Assembly: GCA_003991915.1 (NCBI GenBank)
Contig: RQTK01001106.1
Location: 95,764-159,763, forward strand
DNA from: Elysia chlorotica
Lineage: Eukaryota > Mollusca > Gastropoda > Plakobranchidae
Reading direction: 5' to 3'
Length of the DNA: 64,000 nt
Part shown: positions 11,716 to 23,764 of the stretch, piece by piece
Layout: every line of letters starts with the position of its first letter
How positions within the stretch are numbered: the stretch's first letter is position 1
The notes under the pieces: generated by a model
The model's database searches: none
Seen by the model: the letters and a program-made list of their open reading frames with translations, nothing else
What the model was told of the DNA's origin: nothing
Made by a program: the position numbers and the translations under genes

Positions 11716-11942
11716 GGGAAATCTGGCGCTTTTGGTAGAGCGCTAGTTTACTAATTATAAGATCCCCGGTTCGAAACCCAGAGTAGGTCAAAGCTTTATG
11801 ATCGGCTAAGACGGTAGTCCAGGCATCCCAACATTGTCTCCGTCTGTGAGCATGTAGAGTTGTCAGACATAAGCCATGGGACCCGTCCACAATAAAGCCA
11901 AGATAATGCTGACGTTAGACATTAAGCCAACAGCTCAACTTA
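11716..11942 (+). mobile_element. SINE with well-preserved tRNA-like head
   Basis: The head TGGCGCTTTTGGTAGAGCGC holds a box A-like element. Box B is GGTTCGAAACC at 11768-11778. The S1-type 3' half follows (GAGCATGTAGAGTTGTCAGA, GACCCGTCCACAATAAAGCC, TTAGACATTAAGCC). The head differs from that of the 44.4 kb copy, so at least two subfamilies with different heads share one body. Confidence 0.8.
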
Positions 11943-12608
11943 AATCATCTTAATTTTCCTTGATTTTTGTGTTATGAAAAGATAATAATGAGTATAGTCA
12001 AAGGGAAACCACTCTTTTCAAGCAAGTGATATGTTCAGTGATGTCCCTTAGCTAACAGGCTAAACTTTCTTGAAAGTAGAAACTATATTTTGGAACTTAT
12101 CTTAAAACAATAATAGGGATTAGCAGGTGTAACAATGTTACAGTGTATATTCTTGAACAAGCTAGCTCGATGAAGGGATTAGCACTAGTTTTGGCATTAA
12201 ATATAAGCACGTTAATTGTAAAACAACTTAATTTTCTGTAGATATTATTTATAGCGTTTTGTAAAACAACTTAATTTTCTGTAGATATATTCATATTATT
12301 CATAATAGTTACAAAAGTCAAGAATAACCATAAAAAATATAGACACATCTTCGTAAATGAAGTAAACGGGTTTATCTGTTCTGATAATTTACTATATGCT
12401 TTTACAACCAATCGTATAAAAATACATTCTAAAGTTACAATATAAAAAACACATTTTTACGGATAGAGATTGAGTCAACATAAAATTATAATTAAGTTAA
12501 AGCGAGAAGCGTAAAAAGCGCAGTAACCCGTTTAAAAAGGTCCCAGGTTACGAATTATTTACCTTGGGACTTTTTATGACATAATAAAAAATAAAAAAAA
12601 AGCAACTG
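11943..12608. other. AT-rich spacer with a local tandem duplication and a hairpin
   Basis: GTAAAACAACTTAATTTTCT occurs twice, at about 12218 and 12259 (41-base period). At 12534-12577 AAAAAGGTCCCA...GGT is mirrored by ACCTTGGGACTTTTT, a hairpin with a short loop. Nothing coding was seen. Confidence 0.6.
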
Positions 12609-12609
12609 A

Positions 12610-13080
12610 TTTTTTTTGTTTCAAATATTTAACTGTCTGTCTGTATGTCTTTCTGTCTGACTAAGAGACTGGTTGACTGTCACTCACTCAGTCTCTTGTT
12701 CCCTATGTCTTTCTGTGTCTTTCAGTATCCCTGTATCTCTTTGTCTCTGTGTGTCTCTCTGTACCTCTATATCTTTCTGTATCTCTCTGTGTCTCTCTGT
12801 ATCTCTCTGTCTATCGGTATCTATGTATCTCCATGTCTCTCTTTGTCTCTCTGTATCTCTCTGTCTCTCGGTATATCTGTTCAATTAAAAACAACAACAA
12901 AAACAACGTTTTTTTCTGTTTCAATTTGTCTAACTGTCTGTTTGTATGTTCTTTTGTCTGACTAACAGACTGGTTGACCATCTATCTGTCTGCCTTTCTT
13001 TTTCTCTCTTAGTCTCTGGTTCTCTCTCTGTCTCTGTATCTCTATGTCTCTCTGTGTCTCTCTCTATCTCTGTCTCTGCC
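12610..13080. repeat. (TCTG)n/(TCTC)n pyrimidine-rich repeat, duplicated
   Basis: CT-rich TCTG/TCTC units. A segment starting with a T-run and CTGTTTCAA, then TTAACTGTCTGT, and ending GACTGGTTGAC occurs at about 12610-12680 and 12905-12980, so the array contains a ~290-base duplication. Spurious Ser/Leu/Cys-rich frames arise here. Confidence 0.85.
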
Positions 13081-13250
13081 AGAAATAGAGAAAAGCGTTG
13101 ATACCAGAACCTCTACCGCAGCTGGTCATACACCAACCCAATACATAAGGTAAGAAACCCAATAAATGTTCTACACAATCGTGGATTCATACCGGGGATC
13201 TTCCGAAACAATATTAGCGCTCTACCAATGAAACCAGACCACCATCCATT
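13080..13250 (-). mobile_element. degenerate SINE with tRNA-like head
   Basis: Read on the minus strand, TTCATTGGTAGAGCGCTAAT then GATCCCCGGTATGAATCC resembles box A and box B of the 11.7 kb SINE. The body is only faintly recognisable. Confidence 0.45.
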
Positions 13251-13680
13251 GATCTAACTATAAAAAAGAACACGTAACAGTACCCTAGTTCAGAACGAGA
13301 TGGTCTACAACTGTAACGATCGGAAGTAAAAGCAAAATCTCTTAACCGGTGTAATATAATAAGGATGCTATTGACTTTATCTAAGTGTGTTATTGTGTTA
13401 TCTTTTCAGCTCCTGTCAAAATGGGGAAAAGATGTTGGCCCACGAAGTGAAAAGGCGAGTCGGTTTAGTATTGATTACTTTTTTAAATGTCTGTCTTGAC
13501 GTATTGAGAAAGCACACACGTTTTCAAATTATTTTAGATTTTCATAAAAGAATGTAATGACGAAGATTGTGTAATCCATATGGGTGCATGACTTGTAATC
13601 GATGTTCGATAAACCCAAAATAAACCATTGCGATTATTCGAAGCTTGCGAGATTCTAAGATTTTGTGAAGAAGTAGATCT
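13251..13680. other. spacer, nothing recognised
   Basis: No gene or repeat recognised. Confidence 0.4.
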
Positions 13681-13905
13681 TTGACTCTTTCTCTTTGTCT
13701 CTGTATCTCTATTTCTCTTTCTCTCTATACATCTATTTTTCATCGAGAGTCTCTGTCTATTTCTCTTTATTTATCTAGTTGCCTATCTATCACTCTATCT
13801 GATATTGTGTCTGTCTGTCTTCGTATTTTTCTAATCATTTGTCGGATTATCTGTCCGTCTCTATCTCGTTATTCCCTTTTTAAATCTTTCTTTCTCTCAA
13901 ACCAA
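13681..13905. repeat. degenerate CT-rich microsatellite
   Basis: TCTC/TCTG/TCTA units with many substitutions. Open frames through it are low complexity. Confidence 0.7.
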
Positions 13906-16003
13906 CATGTTTGGGTGTAAATGTATCTACTCTTTCTATCGCATATCTTCCTCTAAAGTCTTATAATACTCATCTACTTCACGAAAGCTGAATTTAATAT
14001 TTCGAATCAAATCAACTCCATTTATTCCATTTAAATAAAAATAATAAAAAACACAATAAAGGCAATCAGAACAAGTAAGACACTAATCATCTAACACAAA
14101 TTTTGCAACGTAATCACATAACATAAACAGGGAAAGCTAACAATTTCTGAGACGCGTCTTGGAGCTTCAAATCGAAATTATTAAACTCATTGTGTTTAAC
14201 TAGAAGACGTCTGGAATTTGCCCATCTTTTAGCTCCACGCCCGACACTTACATCAAGCCAGGAGAAGTTGATCCAATTACGCATCCATTCAGTGAGAGAG
14301 GGCTCAAGGAGACACCGCCTCTGCTGACTACATCAATACAATCTTCTTGATCACAGTCTTGGGTTGCGGGATTGAAGGATGCACATATAAATTATAAGTT
14401 TTGCGATCCAGTCAATCTACATGATGATGACGGATGACGTAATAACGCCCCGGAGGCATGGATCTTTTTCTGACTGTTCATTGGCTCTATAAGTCTTGGT
14501 TAGAGATAAGGGTGGACGCCGACTCAGATTCCTTTACATAATTATCGTCTCTATTGACACACAGGGCGCAATTATCGCACGGCGTTTTAATGTGCACAGA
14601 TTCCCACTGGCTCCAGAAGTCTGCAGTAATTGGTTCGGTATTTTTTCTGGTGCAGCATTATAGATGTCGCCCACACTATTCTCCTTTAAGCATAATATGG
14701 GCATTAAATATTTAATATGCTGTATTTGTTTTGATTTTTGAAGGGTGAAAGTAATTGGTATTGGATGCAGGTCGAAAATGAAACTCATATAAAGATCTCC
14801 ATTAAGTACAACTCCGTTACTTATTTCATGAACAATAATATGGATTTATTAAATTATAATATCAAATTTGGAAGTAATAATATAATAAATGTTATTGATA
14901 TATCTATGCCTTAAGTTAGTCCGGGAAAAACAAGAAACAACATACTCAATATTGATTTATGAAAGATAAGTATCTTAGAGAAGAATAACAAGTAAAGTAA
15001 TGTTTTTTTTTAACAATCACGTTTGTCATACATCATATCAGGAATAAAATCACAATCATTAAAGAAACTATGTCATTACTGCCAGAAAAGTGCGACTTGC
15101 CAAGCTTATGTATAAGTGACGTTATGTATATTCTTTGTTGTATACTTCTATAACGAACTATATTTTATCCAACCTGGACTGCAAGGTACCATTTATTATA
15201 ATAAAGAAATATTCAGTGGGAATACTGCTCTTTTTGTGTATTTTAAACACTAATAAAAAACCCATTTTAACACTATCTAACTTACATAACTAATCAAAGA
15301 ATTGCAGTCCTTATACAATCCTCTCTGGAACCAAAGATACTTTATTTAGAACAGTTATATGAATCGCTTCTTTCAAGTTTTTGTTTCAATAATCCTGGAT
15401 TCTGCTAAAGATTTTCGGAATTATGCTTATGTTATAAATAATAGGAAAAATGCGAACCTTAAAAACTGCAACAGAACATATTATAAACCCAAGCTAAAAT
15501 ATATTGTTTTTCAGTTTCTGTTTTACCTTTGATATTCTCTCTTTGAGACATGGTAATGAGAAGACTTGGAGGGTTTTCCTTGTTCGATAAACCCTAGATC
15601 ATGCAAAACCTTTTTGGGGTTAAAGTTCTGCAGTAATGAATATAAAATATTTGTGACTCAAAATCTAAAGCAGATAGCATAATTATAAACCAGAGCTATA
15701 CAATTAATGATTCTTTAGTGTCTTTTACACTTTTGATGTTTCTCTTTGTGACGGATTGGTTAGAAAATCTGACAGAGTATTTCCAGTTGGATAAATCATC
15801 AATAACGCAACATTCTTTTGAATTAATCCTATTCTATTAGCTAACTGCAAATGTTGTATCTCGTTTATATCACTATCCTCCTCTCCTGTTTTACAATGCG
15901 ATTTCAAGATCAAGGCCACACAATTAACTACCTAGAGGGTTTTCTTTTGTTTGTTTTTAGATCAGGTCTCGGAAATATCATTCTTGGCTTGGGAGTAAAT
16001 CAC
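13906..16003. other. AT-rich spacer, no gene confirmed
   Basis: A minus-strand stretch at 14252-14385 stays open and ends at a consensus GTAAGT donor (rc at 14246-14251), but no acceptor, domain or second exon could be paired with it. A weak local duplication pairs about 15460-15545 with 15670-15755. Otherwise nothing was recognised. Confidence 0.4.
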
Positions 16004-16357
16004 TTAATGTTCATGTAATACCCCCCCCCTCCCCTCATCCCTTTGATAAAACAATAACCACGGTAAAGGCTGCATTTCTGGCCAAACCCGATAAACTCCC
16101 TGGCACTCTAGATGACCATGGGAATGCAGACTGGAATAATCAATCAACTGAGCATCCATCATCAGCAAAAGGCCGCGTTTTGTCAGACGGTGACAGCTCT
16201 GATTGATAACCCATCCAAATCTACAGCTCGTCCTTTTCACTCCATCATATAGATTTGTCGTCAGTCCCATGCAGCACGCGATGTGTAACAATGACGTTAT
16301 TACTGATACTGAAAGCTTTTGCTTTATACATTTAGTAATAAAAAGAGACGTTGTTTG
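16004..16357 (-). CDS. uncharacterised open frame, possible secreted-peptide exon
   Basis: Not recognised. The frame is open from 16357 to a stop at 16004-16006, with higher GC than its surroundings. It lacks an ATG before the codon at about 16264, so if real it would be an internal exon or use a spliced start. Translation begins with a hydrophobic LSVSVITSLLHIACC stretch like the core of a signal peptide. A short segment with two cysteines follows, bounded by Lys-Arg on both sides (VKR-TSCRFGWVINQSC...LTKR-G), a layout seen in neuropeptide precursors. No family match was confirmed; elevenin-like peptides were considered, but the Cys spacing differs. A chance open frame is quite possible. Confidence 0.2.
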   Translation of the reverse strand, partial: QTTSLFITKCIKQKLSVSVITSLLHIACCMGLTTNLYDGVKRTSCRFGWVINQSCHRLTKRGLLLMMDAQLIDYSSLHSHGHLECQGVYRVWPEMQPLPWLLFYQRDEGRGGVLHEH

Positions 16358-16482
16358 TTAAGTTGTAATGGTAAATCTTTTTTTTTTTTTTGCGAAATAG
16401 TTATAACTACTGTTTTTCTATTCTAAAAGTGGAAGCTTTAAAATAGATAGGTAGATAGATAGATATATAGATAGATAGATAT

Positions 16483-16565
<83 letters not shown>

Positions 16566-17054
16566 TATAGATAGATAGATAGATAAATAGATGGATAGAG
16601 ATCCAGATAAAGTTTACTTATATTGAACTATGAAACAGATAGATGGCCATAAAAGATAAAGGTATAGGTGTAAAGACAATGACTAATGCTTTTTTATACC
16701 CAAAATATATCCATGTTAAGATTATAAACAAACAGTGCAAGAGATACGCTGTATTGTTTTCATACATAAAAAAGAGATCTTGCAATAACACAAAACCATA
16801 AATGAACGATGACTGTAGATCAGGGAATCTGCACTAGCGTTCAGTCATAGCTCTATTCAAGCCTTACGGAGCCAATGAACTAGTTGAAAAATTCGATTCT
16901 TGAGGGCCTCGTTATGTCATTAGTTATCATAGGGTGAATCGCAAAGCTTTCATAGATCTGGGCTAGGATGGGGAAATAATTATCTCGCTTAGAGCTGGGT
17001 CCAACATGCACAGTTATGCTTCCTGTTAATTGATTGATAGATAAATAGAGAAAG
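16335..17054. repeat. segmental tandem repeat, unit 1 with (GATA)n
   Basis: The unit starts AAAAAGAGACGTTGTTTGTT, contains a T-run, a (GATA)n array (about 16445-16605), AAAGACAATGACTAATGCTT, ATATATCCATGTTAAGATTA and GAACTAGTTGAAAAATTC, and ends GTTAATTGATTGATAGATAA. The same order is repeated in the next unit. Confidence 0.9.
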
Positions 17055-17975
<921 letters not shown>

Positions 17976-17987
17976 AGACAGGGGGTG

Positions 17988-18031
<44 letters not shown>

Positions 18032-18085
18032 TAGAAAATAGATAGATAGAAAGACAGACTGATAGATAGATATACAGATAGACAA

Positions 18086-18124
<39 letters not shown>

Positions 18125-18283
18125 TATAGATAGATAGATAGATAGAAAGATAGATAAAAAGAAAAGCAGACAGATAGATAGATATATAGCTAAACACATA
18201 GATACAGAGAAAGAGAGAGGGAGATAGAGAGAGAGAGAGATGGATAGATAGGTAGATATATAGATGTACAGATAGACAAATAT

Positions 18284-18330
<47 letters not shown>

Positions 18331-18333
<3 letters not shown>

Positions 18334-18440
18334 GTCACCATTGCGTGCATCGCAAAGCTCGCATAGATCTGAGCAATGATGGGGAAATAATGACCTCTCT
18401 TAGACCAGGATCTAACATGCACAGTTACACATCCAGTGTG
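18331..18440. repeat. segmental tandem repeat, partial unit 3
   Basis: GAATCGCAAAGC-type sequence (here TGCATCGCAAAGCTCGCATA), then GATGGGGAAATAATGACC and AACATGCACAGTTA, match the 3' parts of units 1 and 2. The unit is truncated. Confidence 0.75.
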
Positions 18441-19090
18441 GACTGAACGTGACGGCTTGGCTTAAGTTGGTGGTCTAGTTGAAGAAACGCTTCATGGTTA
18501 TTGGATGGCTTTCTCATAATTGGTTTAATGGTGTGTTTTTGAAAGAAAACACTTTTTTGTAGATATGTAGATATCAAACAGATGTGTAGGAATATAGAGA
18601 GATAATTATGCATATTATAATTTATAATAGATACAGGCACAGACACAGACATATATAAAAATAGACTAAATAATTTGGTAGATAGATATATAGGGAGTAA
18701 TAGAAATAGGGAGGGCGAGACACAGAGAGAGCGAGAGAGAGATAGAGAGAGAGAGAGAGACATAAGTTAATAGATTAAGAAAGGGAAATACAGATTCAAT
18801 TTAACTCAGAAGGAAAAATACTCCGCATTCTTACTTGAACTCTAAGCCTCGCTTTACGGGGTAGATAGAACTTCATTCACTATGATAAAAAAATAGAGAT
18901 TGAATAGTCAACGAGATAGACATTCAGATACACAGACAGGCAAGTCAGATAGATAGATAGACTGATAGATAACTAGATAGAGGGACAGAGAGAGGGTAAG
19001 GGATATAGTGAGAAAATGAGAGACAAGAGAGAGAGTGAGAGAGAGAGTGAGAGAGATAGAGAGATAGAGAGGGGAGGGGGGAGGGAGGAA
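18441..19090. repeat. spacer with degenerate GA/GATA tracts
   Basis: Purine tracts at about 18705-18760 and 18940-19085 lie in otherwise unremarkable sequence. The pair CTTGAACTCTAAGCCTCGCT (about 18835) and CTTGAACTCCAAGCTTGCCT (about 19273), each followed by TAGA(T/C)AGAA, marks a short dispersed repeat. Confidence 0.6.
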
Positions 19091-20190
19091 TGTGTCTGGC
19101 TGCATAGTAAAAGTAAGAAAAGGTTAATAAAAAAAAAGAGAAATCCAATTAAACCTATCTACTGGAGAGTAAATAACAGAATATGAAAAATTATGCAGAA
19201 TGTGTAACAAAACAAAGAAAACAACGCTTATCGTAACCAATACCCAACCCCTCCCCGAAACCCCCTTTTAAACTTGAACTCCAAGCTTGCCTTGACATGG
19301 TAGACAGAAGTCCATCCCATGGGTATTGAATTTTTAGCAGATAAAATAAATCAGATAAGAATGGTCGGGGTTTACTTGGATAATACGGGTTTAGATGTTT
19401 AGCCCTTTATTCTGGAAAAACCGCCTATCTGACAGGGTTGTAGGCTGCCTGATGCGTGTTTAGGGACGGTTTATTGGAGATGTTGAAGTTTTTAGTGTAC
19501 GATACCTTTTAAGGGAAAAAAAATTGTTTATCCCATATTTTTTGCCAACTTTTTATTATCTTATTTTTATTTCCCACCCGTTCAAACCTGGAATAGTTGG
19601 TCATCAGCTTTCAAAAAGAGATACTAACTATCTAAATAAAAAAATGGACGCAAAGCAATTCAAATCAATATATCAATCTTTTTGCAGTGATCCTAAAGAT
19701 GCATTTTAAAAACATAATCTACAATTGAAACGTAGGTCGAGTGCAAAACGTTTTGGAGATAAAATATATTTTTCAAAGGTATGGAAGTCACTACATTTAA
19801 TGGAGCAATCTCTTAAGCCAGTCGCACATTGTTAAAAGAATCATTTGATTATGGTGTGTTCTGTCTTTTTGGAAAAAATGTCATGGTCTTTGATTTTTTT
19901 TTAAACACTGCTAAATTTTAGCGTCCAACCATACTTAACATTTTATATTTTTCTACTGACGCTGTTTAACGAAGTAAACCATACCATTAAACAGTAGTTA
20001 CAATTAGATTATTTGTCATTATTGCAGTGTAGGCTGAGAAGCTTGAACAAAATATTAATCTCTTAGTATCAATCTGAGCTAACTCTCGAAATGATTAATT
20101 AGAGATACATCACTGTTACACTTATTAGGCAAAAATCTGTTCACTTCCATCATTTCGGTGACATGGCCTGTTCTTAAGGACTTGAGTTGG
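19091..20190. other. AT-rich spacer, nothing recognised
   Basis: No coding, RNA or further repeat signal recognised. Confidence 0.4.
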
Positions 20191-20354
20191 TGTTAACACC
20201 CAACATCAGCATTATATAGGCTATATTTATTGTGGACGGGCCCCAAGACGGAGGTTTGACAATTTTATGTGCTGCCACACACGAGACAGGGGGGGGGGGA
20301 ATACCATGATTCCTGTCTCAGCCGGTCACATTATACTGACACTGACCCAACCAG
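20190..20354 (-). mobile_element. S1 SINE, 3' part
   Basis: Antisense: GTTGGTGTTAACACCCAACA tail, ATTGTGGACGGGCCCCAAGA, TTTTATGTGCTGCCACACAC, a G-run, then CCATGATTCCTGTCTCAGCC and ACTGACCCAACCAGTA. The head is missing. Confidence 0.8.
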
Positions 20355-21425
20355 TATGTTCTTAAGGAGGCATCGCTTATAACCTTACCGTGTTATATAT
20401 GTTGTTTACTTTTTAAACTTTAGCTCAGTCTAAATCGCACTATTTTGTAAGATGAGAGTCGAATGGTCATAATTTTCGTTTTATAAAGGCCTCTTGTGAA
20501 GGCTTAAAAGCCAAATAAATGTTTGTTAATTTTTTACCATTTGTAAAAATTGATTAAAACTCACAAAGTATAAACACAATATAGCATAATAAAAAATTAT
20601 AGTGCTACTGTTGTAGGTTAAACAAACTGTTTAAAATTTGTTATCTTTTAAACTACAGTACGTGTAAACTTATATTTCTGCGATTTAATAAGCATAACCC
20701 TATATGAAAAAAAACCAAAATATTTTTTCGACATCCTAAAGTTATTCCAAACGCAGAAATAATGATTTCGAAAGGTGCACGAGGTGCAAAGATAGTCTAT
20801 ATTATAGAGTCTATACCTTTAAGAAAGCTCTCTGGGGAAAATCCAAAAATTATTTCATTTTTGTAACACACTAACCGTTTTCCCTCAATAATTATTATTA
20901 AAATGTCAAATAGCATTGTTATATATACATGTATCAGAAATTTATAACTTTTTATTCGCTTTTAGGCACACGACCTTTCCTGACGTCTAGTCTGGAATAC
21001 AATCAAATTAAAAATACCACAAGAAAACTGAAAGATCGAAACGGAAAAAAAAAAACGATACAAGACGGTGTACTTTCAATCTATTGGTGTTTTAAAAGAT
21101 CCCATGAACGTTACATTGATTCATGATTAGCGTTTGTGCAGACTTCATTGGCATTTTCGGGACTTGTTATAAACTCATCATTTTAAATCGAATTTCATAT
21201 TTAGATACGCAACTTTCTATTATATAACCACGTTCTTCCCCATTCCATTATCTTTCTTTATGTCTATCTGTGTATAATATCTTATTTTTATCTCTATATC
21301 TCTTCACTATCTTATTATTCCGTGTCTCTCTAATGCTCTATTTCCTCTGTCTGCTCTTTTACTCTCCGCATCTCTCACTCTATTTCTAATCTGGGTGCCA
21401 CTTGATATCATTCTTTTTGCCCTTT
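20355..21425. other. AT-rich spacer, nothing recognised
   Basis: Short open frames only. The last 200 bases are pyrimidine-rich with degenerate TCTC units. Confidence 0.4.
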
Positions 21426-21429
21426 TCTT

Positions 21430-21439
21430 TATGTTTCAC

Positions 21440-21485
<46 letters not shown>

Positions 21486-21640
21486 GTATAATGCATTAAA
21501 TGTCTCAGGACATCATGGACACAACATAGCCGTTGCCGTCCTGACGTGCCGTATTAAATCAACTCACTCACTCACTCACTCACTCTCTCTCTCTCTCTCT
21601 CTGTCTCTCTGTCTCTCTCTGTCTCTCTCTGTCTCTTTTG
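21430..21640. repeat. (CT)n tracts around an (ACTC)n-tailed element
   Basis: A (CT)n tract at 21450-21483 and a CT/TCTG tract at 21582-21635 flank the element at 21495-21590, continuous with its (ACTC)n tail. Confidence 0.85.
21495..21590 (+). mobile_element. short (ACTC)n-tailed repeat (family S2)
   Basis: ATGTCTCAGGACATCATGGA, ACAACATAGCCGTTGCCGTC and CTGACGTGCCGT precede a (CACT)n tail. The same phrases recur at about 22.46, 22.59, 25.59, 29.56, 30.14 and 36.66 (antisense) kb. Order, size and simple-repeat tail look like a SINE or a LINE 3' fragment. Confidence 0.75.
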
Positions 21641-21734
21641 TCAGTTATTCAAATTCTGATTGAAATATCTCATAACAACTAATTGTTTTTCGTGTCCTTG
21701 TGGCTCTTTGTCTCTGTCAGTTGGTCCTGTCTAC

Positions 21735-21755
21735 CTATCTGTCTGTCTGCCTGCC

Positions 21756-21814
<59 letters not shown>

Positions 21815-21824
21815 ATGTCTGTCT
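21735..21824. repeat. (TGTC)n microsatellite
   Basis: Nearly pure CTGT tetranucleotide array. It gives a Leu/Ser/Val/Cys spurious frame. Confidence 0.95.
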
Positions 21825-22070
21825 TTGTCAGTACTTCACGTTTCTGGAACGTCTGAAAAATGTATTATAATTTAAATACAAGTTTTAAAAAATAATTTGA
21901 TAATTATAGGAACATAATTGCACTGTTGTTTGAAAGTTTACTTTACTTTCGTTTCCGATCCAGCAGCCACTTGAGCCTGCGCCCTTCGACTTGATGACAG
22001 GATGAAGAATGTATATGTCCTTTCTAGTTGGTCTTTGAAAGTTTCAAAGACGCCTGATAAGTCCTACAGT

Positions 22071-22131
22071 TTTGCGGACGTCACTGAAAACCGATACTCA
22101 AATCGCTATGCATCTCTCTGACGTCCGCAAA
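22071..22131. repeat. GCGGACGTC hairpin
   Basis: Perfect 13-bp arms TTTGCGGACGTCA (22071-22083) and TGACGTCCGCAAA (22119-22131) flank a 35-base loop. Near-identical arms recur at 29.07, 30.87, 35.99 and, less complete, 46.23 and 47.15 kb. Confidence 0.85.
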
Positions 22132-22459
22132 AGAACTTTAAAAATGCTCATTTCAGGTAGGGTGCCCGCAGCTGTATTTTCCGTTTTTTTTGTTTTTGTT
22201 AAACATAATTTTATTTTATATACTTTTGTTAGCACCTAAAGCATCCGTGTTCGTTGGATATGGGCAATATAGATGCCTTTAAGCAATATCACTATAGTTT
22301 AAGAATATGGTCCAATAATATCCCTGGCTCATTGAAATGTTTAGGTAACGATTCCAACGTATCATTCTATCCCGACACGCCTCACATAAGACTTTGATAG
22401 ACCTATCGCATGTCGGCTATTCATTTCCTGGGCAACTGTGCCTCATCTCTCGACTACTA

Positions 22460-22660
22460 GTATACATTATAATGTAGTAACTGTCTTAGAACATCATGGG
22501 CACAATATAGCCGTTACCGCGCTGACGTGTCGTAAAAAGGAACTCATTCACTGACTCAGAGATACAGGAGTCACAGGTGCTACTAGTATAATATATTACC
22601 TTTCTTATGGGCACAATATAGCCTGCCGTGCCGTCAAAACAAATTGACTTTCTCACTGTT
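22460..22660 (+). mobile_element. two S2 repeats in tandem
   Basis: The first copy has GTCTTAGAACATCATGGGCA, CAATATAGCCGTTACCGCGC and TGACGTGTCGTAA. The second starts near GATACAGGAGTCACAGGTGC, TACTAGTATAATA and continues TTATGGGCACAATATAGCC to GTGCCGTCAAAACAAATTG. Confidence 0.7.
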
Positions 22661-22941
22661 GTGGAGGACAGAATTACAGCTGTGTCCAGAACTTCAAGGT
22701 GTCCAGTCCCTTTCTTGTGTCGGAAACCTCTCAATGTTAAGACGGCTTTGGTGCGTAGAGGCCAATAGATTGTACAGGATAGAGGGGGCGGCCTAAAAAC
22801 ACCTGGAGGCGCACAGTGGAGAGCGAGCTGAAGACCATGAAGCACACGTGGAGTTCGGTGCAAAGGCTGGCCCAGAACAGACAGGAGTGGAGATCCTTTG
22901 TTGCTGCCCTACATGCCATGAGGCATAACGGGCATGAGTGA
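22661..22941 (+). pseudogene. LINE (non-LTR retrotransposon) ORF2 C-terminal fragment
   Basis: The frame 22783-22941 reads RGRPKNTWRRTVESELK and on through WSSVQRLAQNRQEWRSF and VAALHAMRHNGHE to a stop. This is the characteristic tail found after the reverse transcriptase in many invertebrate LINEs (G-R-P-K-x-T-W-R-R-T-V, then a Trp-rich end). The codon before is a TAG (22780-22782) where the family normally has Lys, and the sequence further 5' needs frame changes, so the copy is dead and 5'-truncated. It is followed by GAGTGAGTGAG, probably the element's short-repeat 3' tail. Open frames on the opposite strand here are shadows. Confidence 0.8.
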
Positions 22942-23584
22942 GTGAGTGTGAGATTTTAATTTTATGTTGAATGTGTAATATACTTTTGAATATTCTGTAT
23001 CGCTTATACCATTATTGTGAATTCAGCTTAATGAAGAAACTCATTTTTTCACACTCCAATCTTATGTAAAACAATGTTCTTTTTTTTTAAATAACAACAA
23101 CAATAACGCGATTTTGAAGAATCGAGGTTCCGTGACCCTGTAAACTACAAAATGAAGTTGGACAAAAATTGTAGATCTATTATATGGTATAATAGAATCG
23201 GTGGAAATCGATAAAATACAGCAAAATGTAGATTGATATTAAGACTTACAATACATAAGAAAAAAGACACATTCTCATAAAAGTCACGTGATGCTTGTAA
23301 GCCAGATAAAGCAAACAAAGTATATTTAAATAGATCCATGCTTTAGCCCCTTTCATGCGATTTTGTTTACGTTTTAAATATGTTTTTTTTTCGAGAGAAA
23401 GAAGTCAGTCCCATTTAGCGTGAGCTCAACAATAAACCATGACCATCAGCTATCGTAAGAACGGAACGCTCCAGAAAATAATGTTTTTTTTTTTTCGGAG
23501 ATGCTGAACCCATGTAGAAAGAATGAGTAAATGGTTTTTTTTAAATTCTGTCTGCCTTCAATTTTTACCCGTGACTTCTGAAAT
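22942..23584. other. AT-rich spacer, nothing recognised
   Basis: No gene or repeat recognised. Confidence 0.4.
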
Positions 23585-23764
23585 ACACCATGTTTTAGAA
23601 TTATAGTCGAAGTTAATTTTATGATAGTTAGATATAAAGCAGTGGTGAAGTAAAGTTAATAAACCATGTTTTAGAGTTATGATGCGAAGTGGAGTATTGT
23701 TAGACAGCCAGCAAAGTTAATTTTATGATAGTTAGATATAAAGCAGTGGTGAAGTAAAGTTAAT
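23585..23764. repeat. local tandem duplication (~100-base period)
   Basis: A 50-base segment beginning AAGTTAATTTTATGATAGTT and ending GGTGAAGTAAAGTTAAT occurs at 23610-23660 and 23713-23764 with almost no change. ACCATGTTTTAGAxTTAT also repeats at 23587 and 23663. Confidence 0.9.

Noticed and set aside
11716..11790. A genuine tRNA gene with box A and box B
   Set aside because: The sequence continues into the SINE body and the cloverleaf stems do not close; it is a tRNA-derived SINE head.
14252..14385. Minus-strand open stretch with two to three cysteines ending at a GTAAGT donor
   Set aside because: No convincing acceptor, start codon, domain or partner exon could be found; a donor consensus alone is expected by chance.
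16004..16357. Assignment of the dibasic-bounded peptide to the elevenin family
   Set aside because: The Cys spacing is nine residues instead of the eight I recall for elevenins, and the C-R-G signature is absent; kept only as an uncharacterised ORF.
22486..22919. Minus-strand open frames of 125 and 60 codons
   Set aside because: They are antisense to the LINE ORF2 tail and S2 repeats.
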